DNA of 64,000 nt from Alisma plantago-aquatica (GCA_963693085.1 OY856411.1:65158001-65222000); one strand, 5' to 3'. Counted from the stretch's first letter, positions 49,447-61,757 are shown. The notes: generated from the letters alone by a model not told the origin. Numbers and translations: made by a program.

Positions 49447-51692
49447 TGTTGGTATGTATGCCCATAGGGCCAGTCATATGATGATTGTAATGGCATACTT
49501 TGTAAATGATTTGAATAATAATAAAGGTAATTTTTGTCTATATGTTTAATCTATTTTGAGATAATGATATCATATTTTAGATCTCTAAAGAATCACATTA
49601 CTCAATGACGTAGGTCTTCAGGTTAAGGTATTTTTAATCTATTTTGAGATAAAGATATAATATTTTAGATGTCTAACGAATCGTATTACTCAATGATGTA
49701 GGTCTTCAGGTTAAGGGACTAAACAATGAGATCATGAAAATGTTAAGAGTATACATTCTTGTTATGTCCCTAGTTAGTTGTTATTGTAGAAATAACAATT
49801 GACATCAATAACACAGAAGACTAGAGTGTGTGTTGGTTGATGACATAATCTCATTAGTCGTGATATTTGATATCAAACTAAGCAGACATATACATGTTAG
49901 TGAATAGTGTATTAGATAGACCCACCATAAGAGTGATGCATGGAAATCACACTTGGTTAGTCAGGATCATCTCTTATAGTATTGGTGGTGGCTATGGTTC
50001 TTAGACCTGAAATCATTGCACTCATCACATGTGATTGGGTACACTTTGACATCATCAAATGCAGTCCTGAAACATGGGTCATTATAACGATGATGGTTGG
50101 GTGGCTTTGACACATGGGGACTTGAATGTGAGTGATAAAGATGGAATTTGTCCCTCCTAAAGGAGTGTGATATCATGTCCACTTGAGGAGTGAGACTGAA
50201 AAATGCATGGCCATGCACATGTGAGTCAATGTATGACATTAAGCTTACATATATCTCATACAGTCTACTTAGAGTCAAGAAACATGGATTGAACATTTGT
50301 AGAGGATGACAAGTCCATGCCTCGAGTTCAATTCAGATATCAATGACAAAGGGATTATACATTTACTGTAACACCAATAACAAATTGTAGGTTGAAAGTT
50401 GTACTCTAATTTTCCTCTTCATTTGGGTAGCACTGATGTGCAACTAGGCACCACTCTTTGCTAATGATGTCATTAGTTAGTTATGGACATTCACTACCAA
50501 CGTGAAATGGAACCTATAGGGTCACACACATAGGATTAACTTGGAAGTGGAGTTTATCCATGAATGATGTTTAGATTGATTTCTAAAGTGTTTAGGTACT
50601 CAATTAAGCATTCAATCAATAGACTTGACTCACAATCATGAAGTTCAAGTGTTGAACCAATTGATTAGAGTGTCATATTGATTAAGAACTACATTGACTG
50701 AGTTCTCCACAACTTGAACCACCAACTGATTGGTTCACTAGGTGAACCGAATGGCTCATGGTCAGTGAGACGACTGGTTCACATTGATGAACTGATCAGT
50801 TTACATGGACCAATCGAGAAGGTGTTGGGTTTCCTGGTTTGTGACAAAAGATTTTTGTTTCACTTGTTCAATTTGATTGGGACAAGAATTAATCTTTACA
50901 TTAATTAGAAACGAATAAGGAAAGTCAATTATAGGAAAGTCTGGGAAGTGAAATGACTAGTTCCCTAAGTGAACCGATTGGTTCACACTCCCAACCAAAT
51001 GGTTCAAAAGTGAACCGATCGGCTCATCTGCCCAAATGACCAGTTGAGTTGTAAAATGACTGGTTCGCCTGCCGCAGTACTATTAGTGCATGGAAAATCT
51101 AAACCCTTCTACTCCGACATAGATAGGGAAACCTGACCCTTCCCTCTACTATAAATAGAGTGGCACTTGGGGATTCTCAGAACACACAACTCAGAACATC
51201 AGTTGCTCTGCAAAGTTGTTGTCCTCTCTGGTTGTGGTAATTGAGAGAACCCAAGCAAGTTCTACCCATCCAGGGAGGAATAATGTGGCAAAGACAACTG
51301 TAGAAAAGTGATTGATTGTAAGAGAGTGTGTTGGTGACTAGTATGCCGACACAAGGGGATGACTCCTTCTAGTCTGTCCATCTCAGGGCGACTATAGTTC
51401 CTGGTAGTCAGTGTGGACTATCTATAAAGATGGGAGGTTTATTCCGCTCAGTAGGATGACTGTCAACCGCAGACTGGGTCTACACCAGGAGTTGCACAGA
51501 CTCCATCGAAGACTAGGTGGTTGAAGAACGCACTAGCTGTGAGGTATTATCTCTTAGCAAGCCTCAGGACTAGGTATATCTCACTAAACCATCTTTCCTA
51601 TTGTATAGTTGTTGATGCGATCTACTGGTTATGGGTTTGTGGTTAGATAAAAACTTATTTATGCTGCCTGTTGTGTCCAACAAAACCCAACA
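49447..51692 (+). repeat. 3' LTR of copia element 2
   Basis: Starts TGTTGGTATGTATGCC and ends CAAAACCCAACA. It is about 90 bases longer than the 5' LTR because of an internal tandem duplication near 49543-49720. TATAAATA at 51150-51157 is the matching TATA box. Followed by CCTAT, the right target duplication. Confidence 0.93.
49543..49720 (+). repeat. Tandem duplication, about 90 bp, in the 3' LTR only
   Basis: The word TTTAATCTATTTTGAGATAA through GTAGGTCTTCAGGTTAAGG occurs twice in succession. The 5' LTR (about 31978-32062) has it once, so the duplication arose after insertion. Confidence 0.8.
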
Positions 51693-53111
51693 CCTATGAG
51701 AAACGTCATTTTTGGCATCACCATTTGTTCGAATGATAGAGCCAACGTAACAAAATTTATCACATTTTGGTATATCTACTCCATCCAACTTGGCTCCACC
51801 ATTCACATTGCGAGATTGGCTATAATTGCAATGCATATACTCAAATTTTCTCCTACTAATCATCAATCCATTTGATTCCAATGCCTTTCTCCAAAGTTCA
51901 ACTTTATCATTCAAACCATCTTTAGTTTTGTCAATCAATACAACATCATCAACAAATAGCATACACCAAGGAACATCATCTTGAACATTCTTTGTCAATT
52001 CAACAATAACAAGAACGAACATATATGGGCATAGTGTGTATCTTTGGTGTACCCCAACTGTGATGGGAAAAGTTGGTGTCTCACCTCCAGGAGTCTTCAC
52101 ACTTACAGTAGATCTACCATACATGTCTTTAATCAAGTCTACGTATTCGATTGGCACACCCTTTTTTCCTCAAAACCATCCACAACACTTCTCTGGGTAC
52201 TCAATCATAAGACTTTTTCAAATCAATAAAAACCATATGAAGATCGCTTTTTCTTTCCCTATACTTCTCTATAAGCCTCATTATCAGAAAAATAGCATTT
52301 GTCGCTGATCTACTAGGCATGAAACCAAATTGGTTGTTTGATATCTGCATTATATATCTTAGCCTCTCCTTAATAATCCTTTCCCAAAGCTTCATTGTGT
52401 GACTCATCAACTTGATACCTATGTAGTTGTTGCAGCTCTGAACATCACCTTTGTTCTTATAGATGGGGACTATAGTACTATTTCTCCATTCATCTGTCAT
52501 CTTCATTGTCTTCATGATCTTGTTAAATAAATTTGTTAACCACATAACTCCTTCATCCCCCATACTCTTCCATACATCAATGGGAATATCGTCTAGTCCG
52601 CATGCCTTTCTCATTTTCATCTTTTTCAAGGCATTTTTGACATCAAAGTGTGAAACTCGTCGTGTGAAAATGATATCTCTTGTATCCTTGTCACACGAGT
52701 CTCTAACATTATTTACAATATTTCCATTGAAAAGTTTAAGGAAGTAGTTTCTCCATTGGTTCTTGATATCATCATCCTTTATCAACACTCTACCATCTTC
52801 ATTCTTGATGCATTTTACTTGACTCAAGTCTCTTCCTTTCCTTTCTCTTATACGAGCCATTTTATATATATATATTCCCCCTTATCTAGTGTCCAAATTC
52901 TTATAAATATCATCAAAATATCTAAACCTTGCCTCCTAAATAACCTTTTTCGCTTCTTTCTTTGCTTGCTTGTATCTCTAGAACATTGCACCATCTCGAG
53001 ATTTGGCAAGCTCCTATAGATCTCCCTTTTCAGTTTAATAGCCTTATGTACTTCTTCATCCACTATCAAGTAAAATGCATCATGAATCAAGTTGATAGAT
53101 GGAAATAATTA
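51693..53111 (-). pseudogene. RTE LINE reverse transcriptase region
   Basis: Read on the minus strand from 53111. The linker has EEVHKAIKLKREIYRSLPN, then MARIRERKGRDLSQVKCIK (52860), typical of the segment before the RTE reverse transcriptase. The polymerase follows, with MRKACGLDDIPIDVWK, NYIGIKLM, NQFGFMPSRS and FIDLKKSYD. After a frame change near 52170 come GVPIEYVDLIKDMY-like sequence and the catalytic FVDD (about 51960). It ends at the copia 2 insertion point. The endonuclease domain is absent. Confidence 0.9.
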
Positions 53112-53132
53112 ATTTAAATAATTAAACTTAAC

Positions 53133-53431
53133 AAAAGAAATTAAATGTCTGGTGGGAGAAATTTTATCTAAAGACAGAAAGAACAAAAAAATTAATAGTT
53201 GGAAATGAATTCTTAGTTGGAAAACAATATTTTTTGGTAGTAATAGTAATCTAAAATTTGAGATGGTTTAGATATAAGATGTAGCATAAATAACATATTT
53301 AAGGATCATGATTTTAATTGAAAAGTCTATTTTGTTTTTATGTTTGTTGGGAGGATACCTGCCCGATCTGAGGATGCCACAGTGGCACTCCTCACGGGTC
53401 GCTCCCCCTCCTTTTCATTATTCCTTTATAA
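53133..53431. repeat. Right part of the interrupted tandem duplication
   Basis: Continuation of the second unit that begins at about 31141. It aligns with about 30690-31020, including the GATCTGAGGATGCC...CGGGTCGCTCC block. It ends at the Helitron. Confidence 0.55.
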
Positions 53432-54006
53432 CTAGTGAATGCACACGTGCACATGCACGTTAACAAACAAACAACCAACTTTTACTTTGATATAGATTTT
53501 GGTTAATTTGTATATGCTATGAATTTATAGTTAATATTAAGGGAGGGGTAATTATACGATAGGAATTGGGAGAGGAAATCAAAGTGGTTGAACATAGGAA
53601 AAGTGATGGATGATATTTGAGGAGTTGTTGATGATGTGTGAGAGAGACGAATAATGTGTAAGAAAGAATTTAGAGTGGTTATGGATAGTATAATGGAAAT
53701 ATATATGATTTTCTTGAAAATAATAATTACATTTTGAGGAAATGTCATTGTCAAAGATAAATAAAGATGGTGGACACAATGACAATAGTATGTGAGCAGG
53801 GATGAGCATGTTGTGAAATATAAAGAGGGAGATGGTTTGCGTAATGGAGGAGGTTGGGGACAAAAATGAGTTGGATGAGAGTGGTGGTTGTTGAGAAGGG
53901 TTTTGAAGTTCTTACATGTGGTAAAAGAATTTCTGATTGGTAAAAGAGACCAACATGGAATTGTCAGTAATTAGTTGAAAAAATTCCTCTTTTATAGTAG
54001 TATAGA
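53432..54006 (-). mobile_element. Small non-autonomous Helitron
   Basis: On the minus strand the element starts TCTATACTACTATAAAAG (54006 downward) and ends CTAG at 53432-53435. The perfect hairpin ACGTGCA/TGCACGT (53445-53460) lies nine bases inside the 3' end. On the plus strand it is flanked by A (53431) and T (54007), the AT target with no duplication expected of Helitrons. At 575 bp it encodes no Rep/helicase. The open frames on it are shadows. Confidence 0.8.
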
Positions 54007-56225
54007 TATAGAGAACGAAATATGTAAAATTTACATGTATATCCAATACAACATGAAAGACAATTTCTTTAAGCCGATGTTAATTGAATATCGAGTGGAA
54101 AACTATTTTACATCTGATAAAAGTGCCACCTTAGAACATCTTAAAACTTGTAAGTGGCATAGTCTAAATGTTGCATGTTTTGGTCATTGCTTAAGATTTA
54201 GGAAATATTCATGTATTATTAGTCAATATTTACAAAGTTATGAAGGTGTTACAACATGCATTTGCAAATGAGATGAGAAATAATGATCGCTTGTGCTTTA
54301 TCACGTAGATAACAAAATAATGTAGTAAAGGTTCATCATGAATGAAATACTATTAGATGGAATATTATTTTTTCTACGAAAAATTAATTTTTCATCGAAA
54401 AAAATATTTTATTGGAATATTAAAAGTTTTACATATTCTTAACTTTATGTAAAGTTAATCATAATTTCACATTTAATCATAAGATCATGTACCTCCATTT
54501 AAGGTTCCAAAGTCGTCATCCATTAAATGATAGTAGAAAAATAGAAAAAAGCAAGAAAGCAATAACAATATATGGACACAGGTGATATGTCAATCCCCAT
54601 TTCCCATCAAAAACTGCATAAGCACTTTTTATTAGATATCTTAGTCCATTTTCAACTTTATGAGTGTCAAACATTAGTTGTTTCCTCACAATTCCTACCA
54701 GTTCCAAACAAATCAGGGTATAAACATCACACCTATGATGGAAGATCCTTCTTCTATTACCTATGAATGAAATAACTTCAAAAATAACAATAAAATAAGA
54801 ACATGAGGTTACAAATAAATACATCTTTTCTAAGCACATAATGAAATAAATTATATATACAAACTAAAGACAAACTACAAAAGCAGCAGTAGAAGAAGAA
54901 TATGAAGATGCATTTGTTTGTATATTGATCAATTTTTCTTTCATGAAGAAATTTTTTTATAAGAAAACCTAACCAAATGGTGCTACTTGTGCTTTCAGAC
55001 ACGATCTTTACTAATAATGTATCCTTTTATGATACTTTCTTTGTTCCTTGACAAGCATTGACTCACAAGTCACATTGTGCTTCACTTCAACAACCACAAA
55101 TTGTGTTGCTACCTCGAATCTCCTCATTTATAATTCACTGGCTGAGAGAAATTAGGCATAAACTGATTCTATGATAGTGGAATAAGAAACATAAAGAAAA
55201 TGAGGCTTTAGGATGGTGACTACCACTATATGAACACAACTAAAGTGTGCTATCAGGAGAGAAACATGTTGTTCCCAAGATGGTAGCCTGGCAACATTGA
55301 ATTTGGATTTCAACTTGTTTAGATCAAGATAGGGGAAAGACTACAGAGGAGATGGGAGGCACTCATACTGTCATTCCTAGTTCTATTTTCCATCTTTGGG
55401 GAGTGAATATTATGATGTCTCCTTGTGTATCCTTGCACTAATAGTAGTTTGTCGTCAAAGTCTAGAATGGACATAGTAGATGATCATGGTCCCTTGGTAG
55501 TCAAAGTTTAAAAATGACATAGTAGATGATCGTGGTTCCTCGGTAAAAGTGTTGCATCACACATGAATGAGAGGAATGCAAAACAAAAGGATGAATTATA
55601 AATATGAGATGAGGATTGTATAAAAGAGAAAATATTAGGATGGATAATGGACATTGTAGTTCTCAGAGAGTTAAGCATGAGGGATAAAGATAGATATTAA
55701 AAATGCATTTATTATTCTTGGACGTTGTCACCAGTTTTTGGTATGCCATATCTAATTTTTAGCAACTAATAGAAGCAGGAGTCCTTCAGTTATGAAAAGC
55801 TAAGGAGGGTGGAGAGGTGGGAGAGAGTGAATGGCTTATCAATATTGAGATAATTAACCACGTCTTTACTGTGTATGACAATTGTTACATAGATAATTTT
55901 AATTTATTCTTTTTATTATAGAGAGCGAAAATGATATATTGCGAAAAAGGAATACAACAACATGAGAACTAACAATGATGTGAACTTGGGAAGTTTTGTT
56001 GGCTGGGCCGGGTTGTTCTGTTTATCAATGTGTAGTGGGAAACTAAATTAGTGGGAACGTGATTGTGAAGAAAATAAATAAACTGAAATAGGTAAAAATG
56101 AGTGAAACAACCCGAGAAGAGAGAGTTAAAGATGTAATAGTTTTTTGAATTTTTTATGATGTGATTGGTCGGAAGGTTTGACAAGTGGGAAGAATAGCAT
56201 AGGTACAAATAGTTAGCAAAACTCC
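54007..56225. other. Unassigned DNA between Helitron ends
   Basis: About 2.2 kb, AT-rich, no supported gene. Open frames at 53975-55002 have no recognised domain. Part of it may be the body of the Helitron whose 5' end is near 56246, but I found no matching 3' hairpin and CTRR end. Confidence 0.45.
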
Positions 56226-56246
56226 CTAGTTTTGTAGTAGTATATG
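56226..56246 (-). mobile_element. Decayed Helitron 5' end
   Basis: On the minus strand TATACTACTACAAAACTAGG resembles the start of the Helitron at 54006. The first bases are altered. Only this end is seen. A weaker similar sequence lies near 56550-56565. Confidence 0.45.
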
Positions 56247-56809
56247 GATTATCACTTCGATTTTGCTATTTGTATGTATGTGTGATAATTCGTTTGTGTA
56301 GTGGATGAATCGGTAAGGTAGAGCCTGAGTTAGGAAAAAGAGAGATCTAGTATGAGTTATAGGCAAAGAATGGGGACTAAAATGGGGGTTTATGGGGATC
56401 ATTTTAAGGGGAGAAGAGTAAAAAATCAAAGTTATAACCTTTAAACAGTTGAAAATTTTGATTTTCAAAAAGAGTATAGTATTTCAAAACCCTTATAATC
56501 TGATTAGAGTGAAAATTTTAAATTAGATGAAAAAAATCTTTTTTCTATAGTAAGAATGTATATAATTATGGTATTACTTTTTTTTCTTGAAAGTTCTGAA
56601 ACGAATTAGTATAATTTATGCATAGATGTACTTTTTTTTGACGACATGCATAGGTATACATAATAGTCAACAGATATGACATGTCTTTAATATGAATCAC
56701 TAACTATTGTATTTTGATGGAAAGAGGAGGGAGGATGAGAGAAAGCAATAAAGCGTAGCGTAATTGTTAACATATATTTGACAACAATACAGTCATTGCT
56801 CAAAATGAA

Positions 56810-57860
56810 ACTCTAAAAATTAATGTACGAAGCCCCACAAGTCGGAATCTCCCTTATAAATAACAAAGTAACTTCCATAGCCAGACAACTTGATTTATGT
56901 ATGGACCAAAATAGAACGACAAATTGAAATATTGATTGACCTAGGAAATGGTGCAAACAACGCCTTCTAATTGTGGTGAATATGAAAACTGAGACTACTG
57001 GCAACAACACATCAAAATGGGATGCTTCATTGTTCTTCTTGACAATTTTCGTTGGGGTGACCTTCTGGGCATTGACTTGGTTCAAGCAGTAGCAGCAGGC
57101 TTCCTTTGTTGCCTGGTTGGCAATATTCTAGGCGTCTTCGAATGGTGCCCTTGATAATCTTGCTGGCATGGCATCTCTGGACGGTGATGAAGAAGAGCTT
57201 GAAACCAACAAGGTTACACCATCAACACTCGATCGCCCAACTTATAAAGTGAAGCCAAGCAGCAGAAAGCAGTAGCCAAGGGTGGTTGTTGCTCGTTTAT
57301 TGACATGCTCGTCTGCCTCACGTGCTTCTTCTCTATCTTTCGAGAGAGGCTGCACCTGCCGCTCGTCCTGCAGCCATGCACAACCATGAAAGTTATAGCA
57401 TCGGTCACCTCCCTACGTGCAATTGGGTCGTTGAGCTTGTTGCTCGGACGATACCAATGCCCACTTAGCCCCTGACGCTACGTACTCCTTCAACTCCCTA
57501 CGGAGACACACGTTTTGTCAGTGCAAATGAGATCCGCCGAGCCCGCAGTTGTAACTCTTCCCATGGTTGTGGCTATTCTTTCACAGAAGAAGAACAAGAA
57601 GAATGATGCTTATCTTTCTATGGAGTTGCTGTTGCTAGACTTGCAGCTCATGTAACTGATAACTTGCGGTCGGGAGAGGCGCAACAAAGGATTATCAGAA
57701 GTAAGACACTGTTCCTGGTGGATGGGAGGCGTTGATATACTATGTCATATGGGACAATGCTGGTGGTTGTTGGTACAGAAAAGAAATTAACAACACACTG
57801 GTGGCAAAGGAATGAAGAATGCACAACGTGAAATGATGACTCGTTCATTTGTTGTTAGTT
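56810..57860. other. GC-richer, gene-like segment, unidentified
   Basis: Composition shifts upward relative to the neighbours, and several frames on both strands read like protein: plus strand about 57016 (MGCFIVLLDNFRWGDL) and about 57265 (KGGCCSFIDMLVCLTCFF), minus strand about 57085 (NQVNAQKVTPTKIVKKNNEA). None is long and I recognise no domain. It lies between Helitron-like ends, so host-gene fragments captured by a Helitron are a reasonable guess. Confidence 0.35.
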
Positions 57861-58389
57861 CTTAAGAAAAGAACCCATGACTGATGGAATGTGGGGTTGG
57901 TAGTTATCCATTAATGGTCGACTGCCCTAGTGTTCTTGCCTAGTTCGTAGCCTTGTTTAGAGGGACGTGAATGGAAGAACTTGGAGCCCGCTCAATAGAA
58001 TAAACAATACTATGCTAACTAACCAATGATAAACTATGAAAGAAAGAAAAAAAACAAAAAAAGGGAAGAAAAATATTAATTTAGACATTGGAACCGGAAT
58101 ATTATCTCTTAGTTGACATGGTGGAAGAGACGATTAAAATAGTCTTGGTGGTTATTGCGAAAGGGAAACAACAAAATGACCTTTTGTAGCAAGGAACTCA
58201 TGATTGTAGGGGACACTTAAAGGAGAATAAAATCCGTTATACCGTAGTGATAACATTATTTTAAAGAAAAGGTGATTGGTGGAAAATATGGTGAGAAGGT
58301 GGAAAGAATAGTGGAGAATATTGAGGGTCGTTGAAAAAGAAACAGAAAAGATCAGTGGGAGTCAGTTGGGCATTCCCGTGGAGATTAGA

Positions 58390-58715
58390 TAGGATAGAGG
58401 TGAGAAACTACTTCATTGAGAGAGAGGGGGTGTGGGGTGTGGGTGTTGGAGATCGTGGTTTGGAGAAAGGTTAAGCATAGAAATAAAAGAATCGAAAACC
58501 TTGAAAAAAGAAGAGAATAATGACGGTTGTTAAAGGGAGTGTGGGGAGGGAAAGGAGAGATGTGAGAAACGATCTCATTGATAGAGAGGGGAGGGGGTGT
58601 GGGTGTTGGAGAACGTGATTTTGGAGAAAGAGAATGCGTAGAAACAGCGGAAGGAAAATCCTTAAAAAAATGAGAAAAAAGGAGGGTTAAGGAGAGTTCA
58701 CTATTTTGAAAATAG
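58390..58715. repeat. Imperfect tandem duplication, about 165 bp
   Basis: About 58390-58555 and 58556-58715 share GTGAGAAAC(T/G)A(C/T), CATTGA.AGAGAGGG, GGGTGTGGGTGTTGGAGA and the G/A-rich remainder. Open frames here are low-complexity and not called. Confidence 0.7.
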
Positions 58716-58765
58716 TGCAATCATATTAGTTAGTGGCATAGTAGTAATTAGTGAAAATTATTCAC

Positions 58766-58785
58766 TGTTTTTATAGTAGTATAGA
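58766..58785 (-). mobile_element. Helitron 5' end, partner end not found
   Basis: On the minus strand TCTATACTACTATAAAAACAG starts at 58785, matching the 5' end of the complete Helitron at 54006. The preceding base on that strand is A (T at 58786), as required. The element body would extend leftward, through the tandem repeat and possibly the gene-like segment. I could not place its 3' end. Confidence 0.6.
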
Positions 58786-60362
58786 TTATTTTCATCATAA
58801 TCACGCCTTCCAATTGACCCCTTTCCCGAACTCTTTTAAGCGGCCAGGCAGTAACAAGCGGAATAAACACCGCAACTAATCCCATGCGGCTAACAAAACT
58901 GGTAGTCTATCCCCCTCACCCCCAATTAACCCTTTTGAGTTTGGAAGGGCGTCGGCGGGTTCAGTCGCGGCTGCGGAATCTTGTAGGCCGGAGGCCAGGA
59001 GTCAAACTCTTGGGTTGACTCTATGGCCTCGGCAGTCATGCTTGACGAAGTGAAGACAGTCCCTACGGTCCTTTGATATCTAGCGGCCGACGAAATGAAG
59101 TCACCGTGCAGGGGTACAAAACCATTTTAACCATATGATTAAAAATAATTCAAAGCCTTATCCGCAATCACAAGGGCAAGATATGGTCTTCGGTCCAAGG
59201 AACGACATGGATTTGTTCTTCGGTCCTCGTGGTAAAAGATGTAATGAAAATGTGGTTTCTTATTACTATAATATTATTGCTCATTAAATATTTGATATAT
59301 TAATTATGTCACAAATTGTGTGCACCATGTAGCGACGTACCTAGTTAGTTGACACCTACTTCTACCGATAATCAGGTTAAGACGAAATTCTGGACAAAGG
59401 GATAGTTACATGAACAAAACTAGAGTGCTTATGCAAATATGGAGGATTTTAGCTAGGCTAGTTTTGTATTAGTTATATTTTTGGAAAACTTAATCATTTT
59501 CTTTTCCGTATTCTATAGTGTAACTATAGTTTGTTGAGAGCCCATTTACCTTTTTGAACTCGTGTAATTCCTATGGAATAGAGGGATTGCATTATTTGGG
59601 CATTTTATGAATTTTTCAATCCTAAGTGTTGGTTTGACACTCCTACCCTTATATCCTTATTGTAAGGGGATTATTGGGGTAAGGGTCGTCATAATAGATA
59701 AAGAACACTATACTAAACAACCCTATTGTGGACGACATCCATGTCTATCTATGTCTTCAAATATAAAAGAGCTTCAATTGGTTTGATGTGACTATTATCT
59801 TAGGTAGTTGTAAACTTCTACTCTAAAGATGATATGTTATACACATATGTGGGTGTATGTTTGTATGTCTGTGCGGCACGATTGATTATTTGGATAATTC
59901 AAATGTGCAAAATAGCCAAACTTTACATTTATATGTATTACATGCTATTGTCAATGAAACATATATGATGATGTTAAAACTACAAAATTGAAATAACATC
60001 ATACCAATCATCTTTTTAAGGACACTTATAACAATTGATATTTATATATGTCATATCATTACCAATATCCTTATATTAATCATCACTGACAAACTACTTT
60101 TTAAATTTTATATGTGTTTTTCTTGAACTCCCTTGATCCACATTGATTAAGTGAAACTTGCCATGTCTGGTTGCCTCTACAACTTGTTTTTAAAGATGAA
60201 AAGTTATATGGCTTCCCAAATTTCTGTTATTGTGCAAGGAATCCCAAGTCATGATATGTTCTACTGCTAAAATGAAACATGGTGTTATGTGATATTTCAT
60301 AAAAAAACTTGATTACTCTTTATCATTTGATTATGGTAATTTTTTTTCTATTAATTATAAAC
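58786..60362. other. Unassigned intergenic DNA
   Basis: A GC-richer block at about 58800-59110 without a convincing frame, then AT-rich DNA. No gene or repeat end is supported. Confidence 0.5.
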
Positions 60363-60545
60363 TGGAAAAGAACTTAGTTGATATAATAAAAAACAGTACA
60401 GTGCACTCACTTTTATAGGACAAGAGAGTAAGGGAGAGTCAAAAATAGGCAATATGGGATAAACAAAAAGCTAAAGACAAGACATGTCTTAAGTACATAA
60501 CAAAACACACAACACAAGATAACACATATAACATATATACTAATA
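60363..60545 (-). repeat. 3' LTR of copia element 3
   Basis: On the minus strand it starts TATTAGTATATATG (TG mutated to TA) right after a purine tract and ends TTTTCCA at 60363. CCTATAAAAG near 60415 is a TATA box on the same strand. The outer boundary is inferred from the CA end and is uncertain because the other LTR is outside the window. Confidence 0.6.
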
Positions 60546-60559
60546 CTCCCCCTCAAGCT
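60546..60559 (-). promoter_or_regulatory. Polypurine tract of copia element 3
   Basis: AGCTTGAGGGGGAG on the minus strand, the common copia form, directly before the LTR. Confidence 0.85.
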
Positions 60560-61757
60560 GGAGCATACATGTCAACCATGCCCAACTTATTTACCAGTGT
60601 AGCAAAGTGAGTCTTGGGAGGTATCTTGGTAAAGATATCAACAATCTGATCTTCTTTCCAAATATAAGAAGTACATATACATCCAGAAAGAACTGCTTCT
60701 CAGACAAAGTGGCAAACCACTTGGATGTGCTTTGGTGCGCTCATGGAAAGTGGGATTGTTGGCAATAAAGGTGGAAACTTTATTATCATAGTACATAGGA
60801 ATAAAATTAGAGTCAGAAATATCAAATTCCTTGGGGAGTCCTTGGACCCACATTAGTTCACAAGTAGTATGAGTCATAGCCCTGTGTTTAACTTCAACAC
60901 TTGACTTGGCAACCGCAGTCTACCTTTTACTGTGTCATGTAACCAGGTTCCCACCAACAAAGGAAGAATATTCAGAAGTAGATTTTCAGTCACATCGACT
61001 ACCGACATAATTAGAGTCAGAATATCCGGTATGTTTGCAGTGACCATGTCTGCGATATAGTAAACCTTTTTAGGGAGAAGATTTTAAATATTTAAGAATG
61101 TGGCAAATAACATCCCAATGACATTGTTAGGGTTTGTCTGAATACCCACTGACAAGTCCAACATCGCTAGTAATATCAACTCTCGTCATAGTGAGATAGA
61201 TAAGCTTACCAATCATTCATAGGTTTTGAAGATTATCAGGGTATGGAGGTGAATATTCATCATCCCAATTGGTATTAGGATCTAGAGGAGTACTACATGT
61301 TTTTATAAGAAGGTCCAACACATATATGTACCATGAAAGGCAGATGCCAGAAGATGATCTGGAAACTTTAATTCCCAAGAAGTATCTAAAGTTTACCCAG
61401 ATCTTTAGTAATAAAATATTGTTCGAGATACCATTTGGTAGTTACAAGACCTTTAGAATCATCACTAGACAAAATGACATCGTCCACATAAATAATAAAC
61501 ACAACAAGTCCATAGCTAATTTTTTAACGAAAACAAAATGATCAGAATGTGAGCCCCAAAATTGAAACTTGAGTAGTATTTGGCTTAATTATCAAACCAC
61601 ACCCATGGGCTTTGTTTTAGGCCATATATCGACTTCTTGGATCTGTAGACTTTGGAACACTCCCCCTGACTAACAAAACTAGGTGGTTCCTCCATATAAA
61701 ATTCCTCATGTAGGTCACCATACAAGAAGGCGACATCAAGTTGATAAAGTGGCAAAC
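60560..61757 (-). pseudogene. Copia element 3 pol fragment (reverse transcriptase to RNase H)
   Basis: Minus-strand remnant. From the right, LYQLDVAFLYGDLHEE and SIYGLKQSP lie near 61750-61620. IIYVDDVIL, the reverse transcriptase active site, lies near 61490. DNLQNL, GKLIYLTMTRVDI and HILKYLK lie near 61240-61090. The RNase H end has MTHTTCELMWVQ (60877), a YYDNK-like acidic motif, and a C-terminal VDIFTKIPP-like tail near 60630. Frame changes and stops break it. Upstream pol and gag are missing because a gypsy-type LTR starts at 61758. Distinct from copia elements 1 and 2. Confidence 0.88.

Larger units (their letters stand above)
31881..51692 (+). mobile_element. Ty1/copia retrotransposon, element 2, with nested hAT composite and L1
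   Basis: Plus-strand element of 19.8 kb, of which about 10.4 kb is later insertion. LTRs are 31881-34035 and 49447-51692. The 5-bp target duplication CCTAT (31876-31880 and 51693-51697) is perfect, and removing the element rejoins the RTE reading frame. The order is LTR, Met-tRNA primer site, leader (with hAT composite 35149-45571), broken gag-pol, purine tract, LTR. It is related to copia element 1 in leader and gag-pol but carries longer LTRs. Confidence 0.94.
31327..53111 (-). mobile_element. RTE-clade LINE, 5'-truncated, split by copia element 2
   Basis: Two minus-strand parts, 51693-53111 (5' part) and 31327-31880 (3' part), read continuously once the 19.8 kb copia element is taken out. 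The protein passes from ...DAKNDVSHR at the right break to ITAG... at the left break. Total LINE length is about 1.97 kb, so the 5' end (endonuclease region) is missing. The 3' tail on the minus strand is a GAT-repeat run, as in plant RTE elements. A 21-base flank at 31306-31326 recurs at 53112-53132 with one mismatch, the LINE target duplication. Confidence 0.88.

Noticed and set aside
58385..58720. 111-codon minus-strand frame
   Set aside because: Spans an imperfect G/A-rich tandem duplication. The repeated LSLNEVVSH/LSINEIVSH peptide reflects the DNA repeat, not a known protein.
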